Made by a program: the position numbers and the translations under genes
Shown: positions 1 to 8,507 of the stretch, piece after piece
Layout: each line of letters opens with the position of its first letter
Numbering within the stretch: position 1 is the first letter of the stretch
Source: Comamonadaceae bacterium
Lineage (GTDB): Bacteria; Pseudomonadota; Gammaproteobacteria; Burkholderiales; Burkholderiaceae_C
Assembly (NCBI GenBank): GCA_027488985.1
Contig: JAIYAR010000005.1
Location: 1-64,000, forward strand
Direction of reading: 5' to 3'
DNA: 64,000 nt
The notes under the pieces: generated by a model
What the model was told of the DNA's origin: nothing
Databases searched by the model: none
Seen by the model: only the letters and a program-made list of their open reading frames with translations

Positions 1-3000
1 AAGCTAAATTTTGGTGCTCCGAGAGGAGGTCTGCCGGACGGCGTTGGCCTGCAGGTCTTTGTCGGCGGCGCATGGGTCGATGCCACAACCGCCACTATCC
101 CCGCCGGATCCACCTCCGTACAGGTGCGCACTCCCATCACACAGGACGCGCTCGATGAGGCCAATGAGACTTTCACACTCACAGCCACCCGCACCGCCGG
201 CACAACTACCAACGCCAGCGCATCCGGTAATGCCACCATCACCGATGACGATGCAACGCCTACCCTGTCCATCAATGATGTAACGGTCAACGAGGCTGCC
301 GGTACCGCCACTTTCACCGTCACCCTCTCTGCAGCCTCCGGCCAGACCGTGACTGTGGGCTACAACACCACCGATGGCTCCGCCACCGCAGGTGTGGGCA
401 ACGACTACACCTCGGCTACCGGAACCCTAACGTTTGCACCTGGTGTGACGACTCAGACCGTCACGGTCTCCATCCTCAATGACTCAACGTTTGAGAGCTC
501 CGAGACTTTCAACGTCAACTTGCTCACCCCTACCAACGCCACCATCTCTGACAGCCAAGGTGTGGGCACCATCAAGGATGACGGCACCGGCACCGGCGGT
601 ACCGATAACGACACTCCAACCCTGTCCGTCTCCACCATCACCGTGGGCGAAGCGGCAGGCTTCGGCGTATTCACTGTCTCTCTGTCCAACCCCAGCACTC
701 AAGCCACGACCGTGTCCCTGGGCCTGACCAATGGCTCTGCCACTGGCACCGGTACTGACTTCGGCACCAACGGCGCGGGCAATCTGCAGGTCTTTGTCGG
801 CGGCGCATGGGTCGATGCCACAACCGCCACTATCCCCGCCGGATCCACCTCCGTACAGGTGCGCACTCCCATCGTAAATGACGGCCTGCCGGAAGCAGAC
901 GAAACGTTCACACTCACTGCAACCCGCACCGCAGGCACCACTACAAATGGCAGCGCCACAGGTAGCGCCACTATCCTGGACAATGATCATCCGCCTGTCG
1001 CAGGGAATGACGCTAATTCAGTGACTGAGGATGCCGCAGTTACAACCTTAAACATCACCGCAACCAACGGAGTAATACAAAGCGCCGGGAACGCCGCAGG
1101 CAGAGATACAGACTTGGATGGAAACACCCTTACCGTGACCGCAGTCCGTACAGGGCTCGAAACTGGGACAGGCACTTCAGGCACTATAGGAACTGCACTT
1201 GTAGGCACCTATGGAACGTTGACGCTTTACTCTGATGGGCGATATGACTACGTCCTGAACAACTCCAGCTCTGCTGTTCAAAATTTAATCGCTGGACAGA
1301 TTGCACAGGATGTTTTCACTTACACCGTCAGTGATGGAACCGGGCAGTCGGATAGCGCTACGCTCACCATCAACGTAAACGGAGCTCAAGATACAGTGGC
1401 ACCTCCGCCCACAGTTGTACCACTCACTGGGTCTGCAACCGGCTTCAACGGCGAGTACTACGGATATAACGAATCGGCGACCACTACGGGTCGAACCCAC
1501 AGTGACGATGGAACCGCTACTTTTGGTGTCCACCTTGCTGGAGGTAACTTGAACTCTGTCGAGGACATGTACACCATTATTGATGGTCGAAATGCTTTGG
1601 CAGGCGGAGGAAGCATTGTTGGCACGTCCACCACTGCAAATGCGAATGTTGCCGATGTGAGCTTCAAAGCGCGAAATATTGACTACGGATTTAATCCCGA
1701 AGTCAATTCTTCACTGGGATCCAACCAAAACAGAGCAGCGGGAAGTGTTTTGCTTGCCAATGATGGAAACGCAAACTCTACAACCCGCGCACTCAGTAAC
1801 TTCTTAGATCAAGACCGATCTACCGGGTTGGTCCAAACTGGTGTGGGGAATACCAACGGAACCTCGGGGCTTGGAACTACAACCGACGCGGCGATTCGAA
1901 TTTCAGGCAAGTTCTACACACAACCAGGCTCGTATGATTTCCGCGTTACTGCGGACGATGGCTTCCGGTTAAACGTAGACGGTCGTACCTTGCTTGAGTA
2001 CGACGGCAACCAAGGTCCAACGACACGCGTCTTTAGCAACGTGCAATTGGGCGACTTGGCTGGCGGACTTCAATCCTTAGAGCTCCTTTACTGGGAACAA
2101 GGCGGAAACTCGCGGCTTCGGATTGAATACAAATCGAGCAGCTCCGGTACTTGGCAGGTAATGTCACTGACAAACACTGCCATGTTTACCAATGAGTCGG
2201 CACCCACAATCGCCGATACAAGAATCCAAGACCTTGTCTATGATGGAACAACCTCGACTTGGCAGTTGCGGACCGGCTCCATGTTGGACGGAGGCGCAGG
2301 GAGCGATACGTTGACTGGCGGCGCTGGCCGTGACTATCTGATGGGCGGCAATGGCAATGACACGCTGAACGGCGGCGATGCAGCTGACACATTGGAAGGC
2401 GGCGCCGGAAACGACGTATTGAACGGTGGCACCGGCAACGATCTGTTGATCGGCGGGGCAGGTACAGACACGCTAACCGGTGGGGTTGGAGATGACTTCT
2501 ACCGGCTGAGTGACACCTTGGACTCGATCGTAGAAGCGGCAGGCTCTGGCACTGACACTGTCCAGCTTGATTCCACTTACGTCTCAACAAACCTCAGCAC
2601 CACCTACGCCCTAGCAACCAACCTCGAAAATTTGGTTGCCTATGACGGCGGGGCAATTAACCTCACTGGCAATGCATCCGATAACCGGCTTGAAGGCAAT
2701 AGCGCGGCAAACACCATTAGCGGGCTTGGAGGGAATGACTTCATCATCGGCGGCAAAGGAAACGACATATTGACCGGTGGTGTAGGCTCAGACACTTTCT
2801 CTTGGAGACTTAATGACGGAGGCGCGGCCGGCTCACCAGCTGTGGACCACGTGACAGACTTCAACTACGGTGGGGGCTACAGCAATGTGACACTTAGCGG
2901 AGGAGATGTTCTCGACTTAAGAGAGCTTCTTGTTGGCGAGCACACGTCATCCGGCAATAGCGGAAGTGCAGCTACAGATGTAGCGATATCTAACTTGCTG

Positions 3001-3213
3001 AACTACATTGATATCAACATCAATGGAGCCAACACTGAAATCCGCATCAGTAGCTCCGGCGGATTTGCTGGCGGAACGTATTCGGCTGCCGCTGAAGACC
3101 AAAGAATTGTTTTAGATAATGTCAACCTGTACACCGCCGTCGGCACCACAAGCGGCAATGAAGCGCTTCTTTTACAAACGCTGATTAGAAACGGGACCTT
3201 GTTGTTGGACTAA
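1..3213 (+). CDS. RTX-type giant surface adhesin, LapA-like, C-terminal part (5' end outside window)
   Basis: The frame is open from base 1 to a TAA at 3211-3213 (1070 residues), so the gene starts upstream of the window. In order I see the end of one Calx-beta unit (nt 1-255), two further Calx-beta units (about 262-590 and 616-993), a VCBS/cadherin-like stretch (about 994-1400), a PA14-like domain (about 1430-2190, with FNGEYYG at its start), glycine-rich RTX calcium-binding nonapeptides such as GGNGNDTLNGG (about 2285-2505 and 2715-2800), and a non-repetitive C-terminus typical of type I secretion signals. This layout fits large calcium-binding adhesins exported by a type I ABC system and anchored at the cell surface. 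The lapD-, lapG- and tolC-like genes directly downstream support a LapA-type role in biofilm attachment. The N-terminal retention module, where LapG would cut, lies outside the window. Ligand specificity cannot be told. Confidence 0.9.
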   Translation, partial: KLNFGAPRGGLPDGVGLQVFVGGAWVDATTATIPAGSTSVQVRTPITQDALDEANETFTLTATRTAGTTTNASASGNATITDDDATPTLSINDVTVNEAAGTATFTVTLSAASGQTVTVGYNTTDGSATAGVGNDYTSATGTLTFAPGVTTQTVTVSILNDSTFESSETFNVNLLTPTNATISDSQGVGTIKDDGTGTGGTDNDTPTLSVSTITVGEAAGFGVFTVSLSNPSTQATTVSLGLTNGSATGTGTDFGTNGAGNLQVFVGGAWVDATTATIPAGSTSVQVRTPIVNDGLPEADETFTLTATRTAGTTTNGSATGSATILDNDHPPVAGNDANSVTEDAAVTTLNITATNGVIQSAGNAAGRDTDLDGNTLTVTAVRTGLETGTGTSGTIGTALVGTYGTLTLYSDGRYDYVLNNSSSAVQNLIAGQIAQDVFTYTVSDGTGQSDSATLTINVNGAQDTVAPPPTVVPLTGSATGFNGEYYGYNESATTTGRTHSDDGTATFGVHLAGGNLNSVEDMYTIIDGRNALAGGGSIVGTSTTANANVADVSFKARNIDYGFNPEVNSSLGSNQNRAAGSVLLANDGNANSTTRALSNFLDQDRSTGLVQTGVGNTNGTSGLGTTTDAAIRISGKFYTQPGSYDFRVTADDGFRLNVDGRTLLEYDGNQGPTTRVFSNVQLGDLAGGLQSLELLYWEQGGNSRLRIEYKSSSSGTWQVMSLTNTAMFTNESAPTIADTRIQDLVYDGTTSTWQLRTGSMLDGGAGSDTLTGGAGRDYLMGGNGNDTLNGGDAADTLEGGAGNDVLNGGTGNDLLIGGAGTDTLTGGVGDDFYRLSDTLDSIVEAAGSGTDTVQLDSTYVSTNLSTTYALATNLENLVAYDGGAINLTGNASDNRLEGNSAANTISGLGGNDFIIGGKGNDILTGGVGSDTFSWRLNDGGAAGSPAVDHVTDFNYGGGYSNVTLSGGDVLDLRELLVGEHTSSGNSGSAATDVAISNLLNYIDININGANTEIRISSSGGFAGGTYSAAAEDQRIVLDNVNLYTAVGTTSGNEALLLQTLIRNGTLLLD
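49..873 (+). repeat. 90-bp exact direct repeat in the adhesin (49-138 and 784-873)
   Basis: Bases 49-138 recur without change at 784-873, an offset of 735 bp or exactly 245 codons, inside equivalent places of two Calx-beta units. The identity stops abruptly at both ends. An in-frame offset and DNA-level identity point to recent duplication or gene conversion between adhesin repeats. Confidence 0.9.
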
Positions 3214-3231
3214 CCACAGCCTGAAAATGAT

Positions 3232-3262
3232 CCGCTCTTCACAACAAAAATGTGAAGAGCGG
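3232..3262. terminator. Hairpin between the convergent adhesin and lapD-like genes
   Basis: A perfect 12-bp stem (CCGCTCTTCACA pairing with TGTGAAGAGCGG) encloses a 7-base loop, in the 55-bp gap between two convergent stop codons. No clean T-run follows on either strand, so a bidirectional terminator is likely but not certain. Confidence 0.6.
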
Positions 3263-3268
3263 ACTTGC

Positions 3269-5182
3269 TTAAGATTGAATACCCGGTCCAGTCGCCGCAT
3301 CAAAACCGATAGCTTTGAGAGCATTGCACTCTGCCGATGTGCTCACACCTTCTGCGATCACCTGCAAGCCTATATTGTGCGCAATGCTGCACAAACCCTT
3401 TAGGAATGCTTCGTTACCGGCATTCGCATCAACTCCACGCACAAAACTTGAATCGACCTTCAAGTAATCCAAGCCCAAATCATGAAGTTGTCCGATTTGG
3501 CTGAAGCGATGGCCGAAATGCTCAAGCCCAATGCGGCAACCACGCTTTTTCAGCGCAAAGCAAAGTTGCCTGAAGCTTTCGAGGTGCTTCAACGCACCCT
3601 CCTCAGGAACTTCCAGCCACAAACGGTTAGTAATGGTGCTGCGCTGCTTCAATATCTCAAGTAGTTTGTTGAGAAAGTCCGCACTCTCTAAAGAACTCGC
3701 GGACAAATTAATCGCCAACCCTGGCAAATCAGGTTCTTTCTCAAGTTCATCGAGCCCGAGAGAGACCGCCATCAAATCCAAAGCTGGGGTCAGCTTCAGT
3801 CGCTCTGCGATCGGCAAAAATCTACCCGCGGGCAACCACTCTCCCGACTCGTCAAACATCAACCGCAATGGGCACTCTTTATGTGAAAGACCACCGGAAA
3901 GAGTCATCACTGGGAAAGCAATCAGTCGCACCCAACGGTTCTCCAAAGCCCTACCAATCAATTTGGCCCATTGCTCAGATGAACGTGGCAGTTCATCGGA
4001 ATCCGAATAAACGGCTTCGTGCACGGCGCTCTGAGACTGACTTTCAGCCGCGGCCAGTGCAGCATCCACCCTCGCCAAGAGGCTGCCTAAATCTTCATTG
4101 CGGCTAAATCTCCCGAAGCCTATGAAACCGCTGGGATGGCCATCCATGTATGGTGCTGCCTCTTGGCCTAGAGCCTCTAGAAATCGAACGGAAATCAAAG
4201 AACCTTCCACACTTTCACGAGTGAAGACTGCAAAATCGGCGCCATTGAGCCGTGCAACGACTGTTCTACCGGTGTCAGGAAAACTACTGATAAGAATTTT
4301 GGCGGTTAGCTTCAATAGCGAGTCTGCGGACTCCCTTCCAAGGCGCCTGTTGATACTTGCCAAATCATTCAGCCGCAGCATGAACAGAGTTCCGCCCACC
4401 GAATCCTCTGCTTCCAAAGCATGCCTCAGTCGGGCCATAAAGTGCGCACGATTAGTCAACCCTGTCATCTGATCGAAATTTGCCTCCTGTCGCACTTGCT
4501 CCAAGCGCCCAGCCTCATCCTCAAACATAGCTTTCAAGCGACCTACTGTTTCATTCATGGCAACAGCGAGTTGCCGTAGCTCCGGTACTCTAGGTACGTC
4601 AATCGTGACAAACCGTCGTTGTGTTATCGCCACTGCTTGGTCAATTACCGACTTTAAAGGTTTGCGCAATCGCCTCAGCACTAGGCTACCAAGGTATCCA
4701 CCAACTAACCCAGCTAGGGAAAGAGCAAGCGCCATTTCATACGCACTCTTCCAAAGCGCACCATAAGCAAATCGGCTGTGGCTGATCAATGTCACGGTTC
4801 CAAATTGCTTCCATCCTGAGCTGATCTGAGCCTGGCCTGGTGCCGAATGAATCGGCAGCAAATGTACAAACCAACGAGGGGCGTCGAGCTCTCCCTCAGT
4901 TGCAATCCGCTCAGCCATCACCCTTCCTCCGGGATCGACAATCCGGATCAATTCATAGTGCCCGCTATCAAACAGAGAAGCAGTCACCAGGTCTACCGTC
5001 ACAGGGTCCGGGTTGCTTTGGCTTAAAGACAATGCCAAGGCCGTCGCGTTATCCGTATTTTTGATGGAGAGTTGTGATTCGAGATAGCCACGAGCAGAAA
5101 GTAGAGACGCCAATAGCCCTCCCCCAAGCGCCAGCAACATGCTCGCAATGATGGCTAACCAAAGTTGGCGATACATAGACAT
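3269..5182 (-). CDS. lapD: LapD-like inner-membrane c-di-GMP receptor (degenerate GGDEF-EAL)
   Basis: 637 residues. An N-terminal membrane helix (about 8-30) is followed by a periplasmic LapD/MoxY-type domain (about 31-145) containing GWKQFG with Trp124, close to the LapG-binding Trp125 of Pseudomonas fluorescens LapD. A second membrane helix (about 148-168), a HAMP-like segment, a GGDEF domain and an EAL domain follow. Both output domains look catalytically dead: the GGDEF signature reads NGADF, the EAL position reads ECP, and the DDFG metal motif reads EHFG. This is what is expected of a receptor that binds c-di-GMP and sequesters the LapG protease rather than making or degrading the nucleotide. 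AGAGGG lies just upstream of the ATG. The lapG-like gene ends 18 bp upstream on the same strand, so the two are probably co-transcribed. Confidence 0.9.
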   Translation of the reverse strand: MSMYRQLWLAIIASMLLALGGGLLASLLSARGYLESQLSIKNTDNATALALSLSQSNPDPVTVDLVTASLFDSGHYELIRIVDPGGRVMAERIATEGELDAPRWFVHLLPIHSAPGQAQISSGWKQFGTVTLISHSRFAYGALWKSAYEMALALSLAGLVGGYLGSLVLRRLRKPLKSVIDQAVAITQRRFVTIDVPRVPELRQLAVAMNETVGRLKAMFEDEAGRLEQVRQEANFDQMTGLTNRAHFMARLRHALEAEDSVGGTLFMLRLNDLASINRRLGRESADSLLKLTAKILISSFPDTGRTVVARLNGADFAVFTRESVEGSLISVRFLEALGQEAAPYMDGHPSGFIGFGRFSRNEDLGSLLARVDAALAAAESQSQSAVHEAVYSDSDELPRSSEQWAKLIGRALENRWVRLIAFPVMTLSGGLSHKECPLRLMFDESGEWLPAGRFLPIAERLKLTPALDLMAVSLGLDELEKEPDLPGLAINLSASSLESADFLNKLLEILKQRSTITNRLWLEVPEEGALKHLESFRQLCFALKKRGCRIGLEHFGHRFSQIGQLHDLGLDYLKVDSSFVRGVDANAGNEAFLKGLCSIAHNIGLQVIAEGVSTSAECNALKAIGFDAATGPGIQS

Positions 5183-5200
5183 AAAGTAACCCTCTACAAA

Positions 5201-5905
5201 CTATTCAAAACCTTCGACTTTGGCTCGCCGAAGTAGATCTTCCCAACGAGACAAGCGCCCTGTCCCTCCTGCTGCTGCACTCGCGCCGGTTACCCCCGCA
5301 AAAACGCCTGAACTATTGAAGCTGAAAACCGGCACCAGATCCGGACGACGAGAAGCAGGGCGGATATCACCAATCAGGTTGTCCATCACCAAAGGCTCTG
5401 CGTCTGGGGTGTTGTAATACGCCAGCACCATGTGCGCCTGCGTAGCCTCAGACGTACCCGTCTTGGCGCGGACATAGATAAGGCGCAATTTGTCGGGGCT
5501 CACACCCACCTGCAGCAGCGTGAAATACTTTGCAATTGAGAAATCTTCACAATCGCCAGCGCCTCGCCCCAATGTTTCAATAGGGGTGGCCCAATAGTCA
5601 GCCTGCCCCCAAATCACAGGGTCGTCACCAAACTGGACCTGCTGGTTGAAAAAAGTGTTCACACGTTTGATGCGATCTTGGTCCGAGCTTTCCGTCAAGG
5701 AGCCCACCAGCTTGCGCCAATTCTCAAATCGTGGCTGAGCGGGCGCACCCCAGCGCTGCTGGAAAGATGCCTGTAAAACATCCAAGTTGGACGCAGATTG
5801 AGCCCACCAAGCCACCACCACCAGCAATGCCAGCATAGCCCGGCGGACAAAAAGCCCAGCGGATAACCTGAAACGCATCAAATTGGCAAAAGTGCTGTTT
5901 TTCAC
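5201..5905 (-). CDS. lapG: LapG-like periplasmic cysteine protease
   Basis: 234 residues with an N-terminal signal or anchor (about 18-38). The transglutaminase-like catalytic triad is visible: Cys119 in GAGDCEDFS, His158 in QAHMVLAYY and Asp175 in VMDNLIGD. The His-Asp spacing of 17 equals that of P. fluorescens LapG (His172, Asp189, as I recall). Known LapG releases the LapA adhesin by cutting its N-terminal retention module when c-di-GMP is low. The open frame starts at a GTG (5903-5905) with no clear ribosome site; an in-frame ATG at 5876-5878 is an equally plausible start and keeps the hydrophobic segment. It lies upstream of lapD on the same strand. Confidence 0.9.
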   Translation of the reverse strand: MKNSTFANLMRFRLSAGLFVRRAMLALLVVVAWWAQSASNLDVLQASFQQRWGAPAQPRFENWRKLVGSLTESSDQDRIKRVNTFFNQQVQFGDDPVIWGQADYWATPIETLGRGAGDCEDFSIAKYFTLLQVGVSPDKLRLIYVRAKTGTSEATQAHMVLAYYNTPDAEPLVMDNLIGDIRPASRRPDLVPVFSFNSSGVFAGVTGASAAAGGTGRLSRWEDLLRRAKVEGFE

Positions 5906-5944
5906 ACAGAAAAAGGGGCAAAGCGGATATTTGTCACAGACCTA

Positions 5945-5975
5945 TTGATCAAAAAACAGGTGGACCGCCTAAAAT
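5945..5975 (+). promoter_or_regulatory. Possible sigma-70 promoter for the tolC-like gene
   Basis: TTGATC (5945-5950) and TAAAAT (5970-5975) are separated by 19 bp in the gap between the divergent lapG- and tolC-like genes. The spacing is longer than ideal, so this is tentative. Confidence 0.3.
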
Positions 5976-6050
5976 TCAGGCACCTTGAACCTCCGAGCGT
6001 TCGGGCTCCTCGCCCAGCAGGGAAACCAGCCTTACTCACAGCATACAAGA

Positions 6051-7892
6051 ATGATCACCCGCACTCCAATCGCCATAGCCATCGCCGCCCTGTTTTTCGC
6101 CAGCGGCATTCAAGCGCAGCCTGTGACGCAGCTGAAGGCAGCTGTAGAAAAAGCCATTCTCGAGAACCCCGAGGTAAAGGTAAAGCACAAAAACCTCATG
6201 GCAGCCGCAAATGAACAGGCGGTATCAGAAGGTGGCTGGCGGCCGCGAGTTGACTTGGAGGCTACCGTTGGAGAAAAGTCCACGTTCTCGCCCGGACTGA
6301 AGTCAGACAAGGGCTACACCAACTCCACCGCGACGCTCCAATTGCGACAGATGTTGTTTGATGGATTTGCCACATTGAGTGATGTCCGCCGCTTGGGTCA
6401 TACCCGTATGGCTGCGTATTACGAGCTCCTGGCTACCAGTGACAACATCGGCTTGGAAGCCGCACGTGCCTACCTCGATGTACAACGCTATCGTGAACTG
6501 GTAGAGCTGGCCAAGGAAAACTATGCCAACCACTTGGACGTGTACACCCGCTTGGAGTCCCGTGTAAAGGCCGGGGTTGGGCGCCGGGTGGACTTGGAGC
6601 AGGCATCAGGGCGACTGGCTCTGGCTGAATCAAACTGGCTGACCGAAGCCAGCAACCTGCACGACGTGACCGCACGTTATCAAAGACTCGTGGGTGAGCT
6701 CCCTTCACAAGACCTCGCCGCAGTACCCAATCTGACGCCGTTTCTTCCTGTCAGAGACAACTACGTCGGCAACACAGTCAAGGGGAATCCTGAATTTTTG
6801 GGCGCCGTATCGAACATCCGGGCGTTCCGTGCAGATGCAGAAGTACGCAAGGCAGCAAACTATCCGACGCTGGAGCTCCGGGCATCGCAGAGCTTTGAGA
6901 CCAACCGCTCAGCAGTCACCGGGGATTACCGGGACTCCGCACTGCAACTGGTACTGAATTACAACCTCTACAAAGGCGGATCAGACCAAGCCCGCATTCG
7001 CCAATATGTTGACAAACTCAACGCGACCTATGACCTCCGCGACAAGGTCTGCCGCGATGTGCGCCAAACCGCGCTGATCGCTTTCAATGATGTCGGCAAG
7101 CTGGAAAATCAGATCGGATTTTTGAGCCAACACGAGTTGTCCACATCCAAAGCCCGCGAAGCTTACCGGCAACAGTTCGACATCGGCCAGCGCTCCTTGC
7201 TGGACTTGCTGGACACCGAAAACGAATATTTCCAAGCTCGTCGTGCATTGGTCAATGCCGAATACGACCTGTCATTGGCCAAAGCACGGGTACTCGGCGC
7301 GAGTGGCACCTTGCTATCTGCATTGAAATTGCGCCCCTTGGAAACACAGGCTCCGGACCAACCCGCCGGCACTGAAGCCAACGACGATGCCATGCAATGC
7401 GCCTCTGATCTGGCTCCACAAGTAGTATTGGATAAATCAAGTTTGCCAAAACCGACTTTGGCAACTGTTGCTGCAGCACCCGCACCAGTAGCGCCACCAG
7501 CGCCAGTTCCAGTTCCCGCAGTGCCGGCCAGCAAGGCACTGTGTGACGCAGTGGCGCCATCTGTTGAAAAGTGGATTGCGGCTTGGAATGGCAAGGATAT
7601 CAACGGTTATTTTTCTGCCTACTCCGAAAGCTTCGTCCCGGCTCAAGGCTTGAGTCGTACTCAATGGGAAAGCCTGCGCAAGAAGCGAGTCGGCAAACAG
7701 GGCGGAATTTCGACCGTGCTGAAGGACATCACGCCCGCACAGTGCGACGGCAAGACCACTGAAGTGTCTTTCACCCAAGAATACGGATCGGAAGACTACC
7801 GCGACACCGTGGAGAAAACCCTGTCCATGGAATACGTGAGCGGAGCTTGGAAGATCCTGAAGGAAACCGTGACCAAGGGTCGCACCTTCTAA
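6051..7892 (+). CDS. TolC-family outer-membrane efflux protein (LapE-like) with C-terminal NTF2-like domain
   Basis: 613 residues from the ATG at 6051, which gives a clean signal peptide ending near SGIQAQ; an upstream TTG at 5985 would bury it. Residues about 25-435 form a TolC/AggA-type outer-membrane factor with the usual two-fold repeat of long helices, such as the segment around RQQFDIGQRSLLDLLDTENE. A Pro/Ala linker (about 470-500) leads to a C-terminal domain of about 115 residues with the W-x3-W-x6-Y pattern of NTF2-like (SnoaL/DUF4440-like) folds, beginning near VEKWIAAWNGKDINGYFSAY. Its place beside a LapA-like adhesin, lapD and lapG suggests it is the outer-membrane channel of the adhesin's type I secretion system. 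The inner-membrane LapB and LapC partners are not in the window. The periplasmic NTF2-like tail is unusual and its job is unknown. Confidence 0.88.
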   Translation: MITRTPIAIAIAALFFASGIQAQPVTQLKAAVEKAILENPEVKVKHKNLMAAANEQAVSEGGWRPRVDLEATVGEKSTFSPGLKSDKGYTNSTATLQLRQMLFDGFATLSDVRRLGHTRMAAYYELLATSDNIGLEAARAYLDVQRYRELVELAKENYANHLDVYTRLESRVKAGVGRRVDLEQASGRLALAESNWLTEASNLHDVTARYQRLVGELPSQDLAAVPNLTPFLPVRDNYVGNTVKGNPEFLGAVSNIRAFRADAEVRKAANYPTLELRASQSFETNRSAVTGDYRDSALQLVLNYNLYKGGSDQARIRQYVDKLNATYDLRDKVCRDVRQTALIAFNDVGKLENQIGFLSQHELSTSKAREAYRQQFDIGQRSLLDLLDTENEYFQARRALVNAEYDLSLAKARVLGASGTLLSALKLRPLETQAPDQPAGTEANDDAMQCASDLAPQVVLDKSSLPKPTLATVAAAPAPVAPPAPVPVPAVPASKALCDAVAPSVEKWIAAWNGKDINGYFSAYSESFVPAQGLSRTQWESLRKKRVGKQGGISTVLKDITPAQCDGKTTEVSFTQEYGSEDYRDTVEKTLSMEYVSGAWKILKETVTKGRTF

Positions 7893-7906
7893 GGCCAACG
7901 ACCAAC

Positions 7907-7934
7907 AAAAAAGCGACCCTCGGGTCGCTTTTTT
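7907..7934. terminator. Bidirectional Rho-independent terminator between the tolC-like gene and ssb
   Basis: A near-perfect GC-rich palindrome built on GCGACC/GGTCGC is flanked by A6 on the left and T6 on the right, so it works in both directions. It sits in the 90-bp gap between the convergent tolC-like and ssb genes. Confidence 0.9.
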
Positions 7935-7982
7935 GTGCCTGAACCTCACAGGCCCTGAGAGACCTGCAGGTGCCGAAGACTG

Positions 7983-8483
7983 TCAGAACGGAATGTCGTC
8001 GTCCATGTCATCAAAGCCGCTGGCCGGGCGCGGTGCTGGGGCCTGACGGGGCGCAGGAGCTGGTGCGGCAGCGCGGGGAGGAGGCGCCATGCGGCGGGGT
8101 GGTGGTGCACCGCCTTCATCGCCACCGTCAGAGGGGCCGCCCATGCCTTCGCGACCACCCAACAATTGCAACTCGGTAGCCACAATATCCACCGTGCTCT
8201 TCTCCACACCGGACTGGTCAGTGTACTTGCCGTATTTCAAGCGGCCTTCCACGTAAATGGGGCGGCCTTTCTTTACGTACTCGCCGGCGATTTCGGCCAA
8301 GCGGTCATAAAAGGTCACGCGGTGCCACTGAGTGTCTTCCACGGTCTCGCCGGTATTGCGGTCCTTGCGGCGGCTGCTGGTGGCTACGCTGACGTTCGCC
8401 ACCGCCTGACCGGACGGCAGATAGCGGATTTCAGGATCGCGGCCGCAATTACCGACCAAAATGACTTTGTTGACGGATGCCAT
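7983..8483 (-). CDS. ssb: Single-stranded DNA-binding protein
   Basis: 166 residues. Residues 1-110 form the OB-fold domain (start MASVNKVILVGNCGRDPE, with the conserved DTQWHRVTFYDRLAEI). A Gly/Pro/Ala-rich linker follows, and the acidic tip DDMDDDIPF binds partner repair proteins. SSB coats single-stranded DNA in replication, recombination and repair. GGAG lies 8 bases before the ATG. The MFS gene ends 24 bp upstream on the same strand, so the two may share a transcript, and uvrA is divergent beyond it. Confidence 0.97.
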   Translation of the reverse strand: MASVNKVILVGNCGRDPEIRYLPSGQAVANVSVATSSRRKDRNTGETVEDTQWHRVTFYDRLAEIAGEYVKKGRPIYVEGRLKYGKYTDQSGVEKSTVDIVATELQLLGGREGMGGPSDGGDEGGAPPPRRMAPPPRAAAPAPAPRQAPAPRPASGFDDMDDDIPF

Positions 8484-8507
8484 GGTTTTCTCCAGATTAG
8501 TCCCTGA

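Noticed and set aside
484..990. 168-codon minus-strand ORF opposite the adhesin
   Set aside because: Antisense to the Calx-beta repeats, cysteine/glycine-rich composition typical of a shadow frame.
2285..2505. DNA tandem-repeat element
   Set aside because: The periodicity is that of RTX nonapeptides; the DNA units are diverged and explained by the protein.
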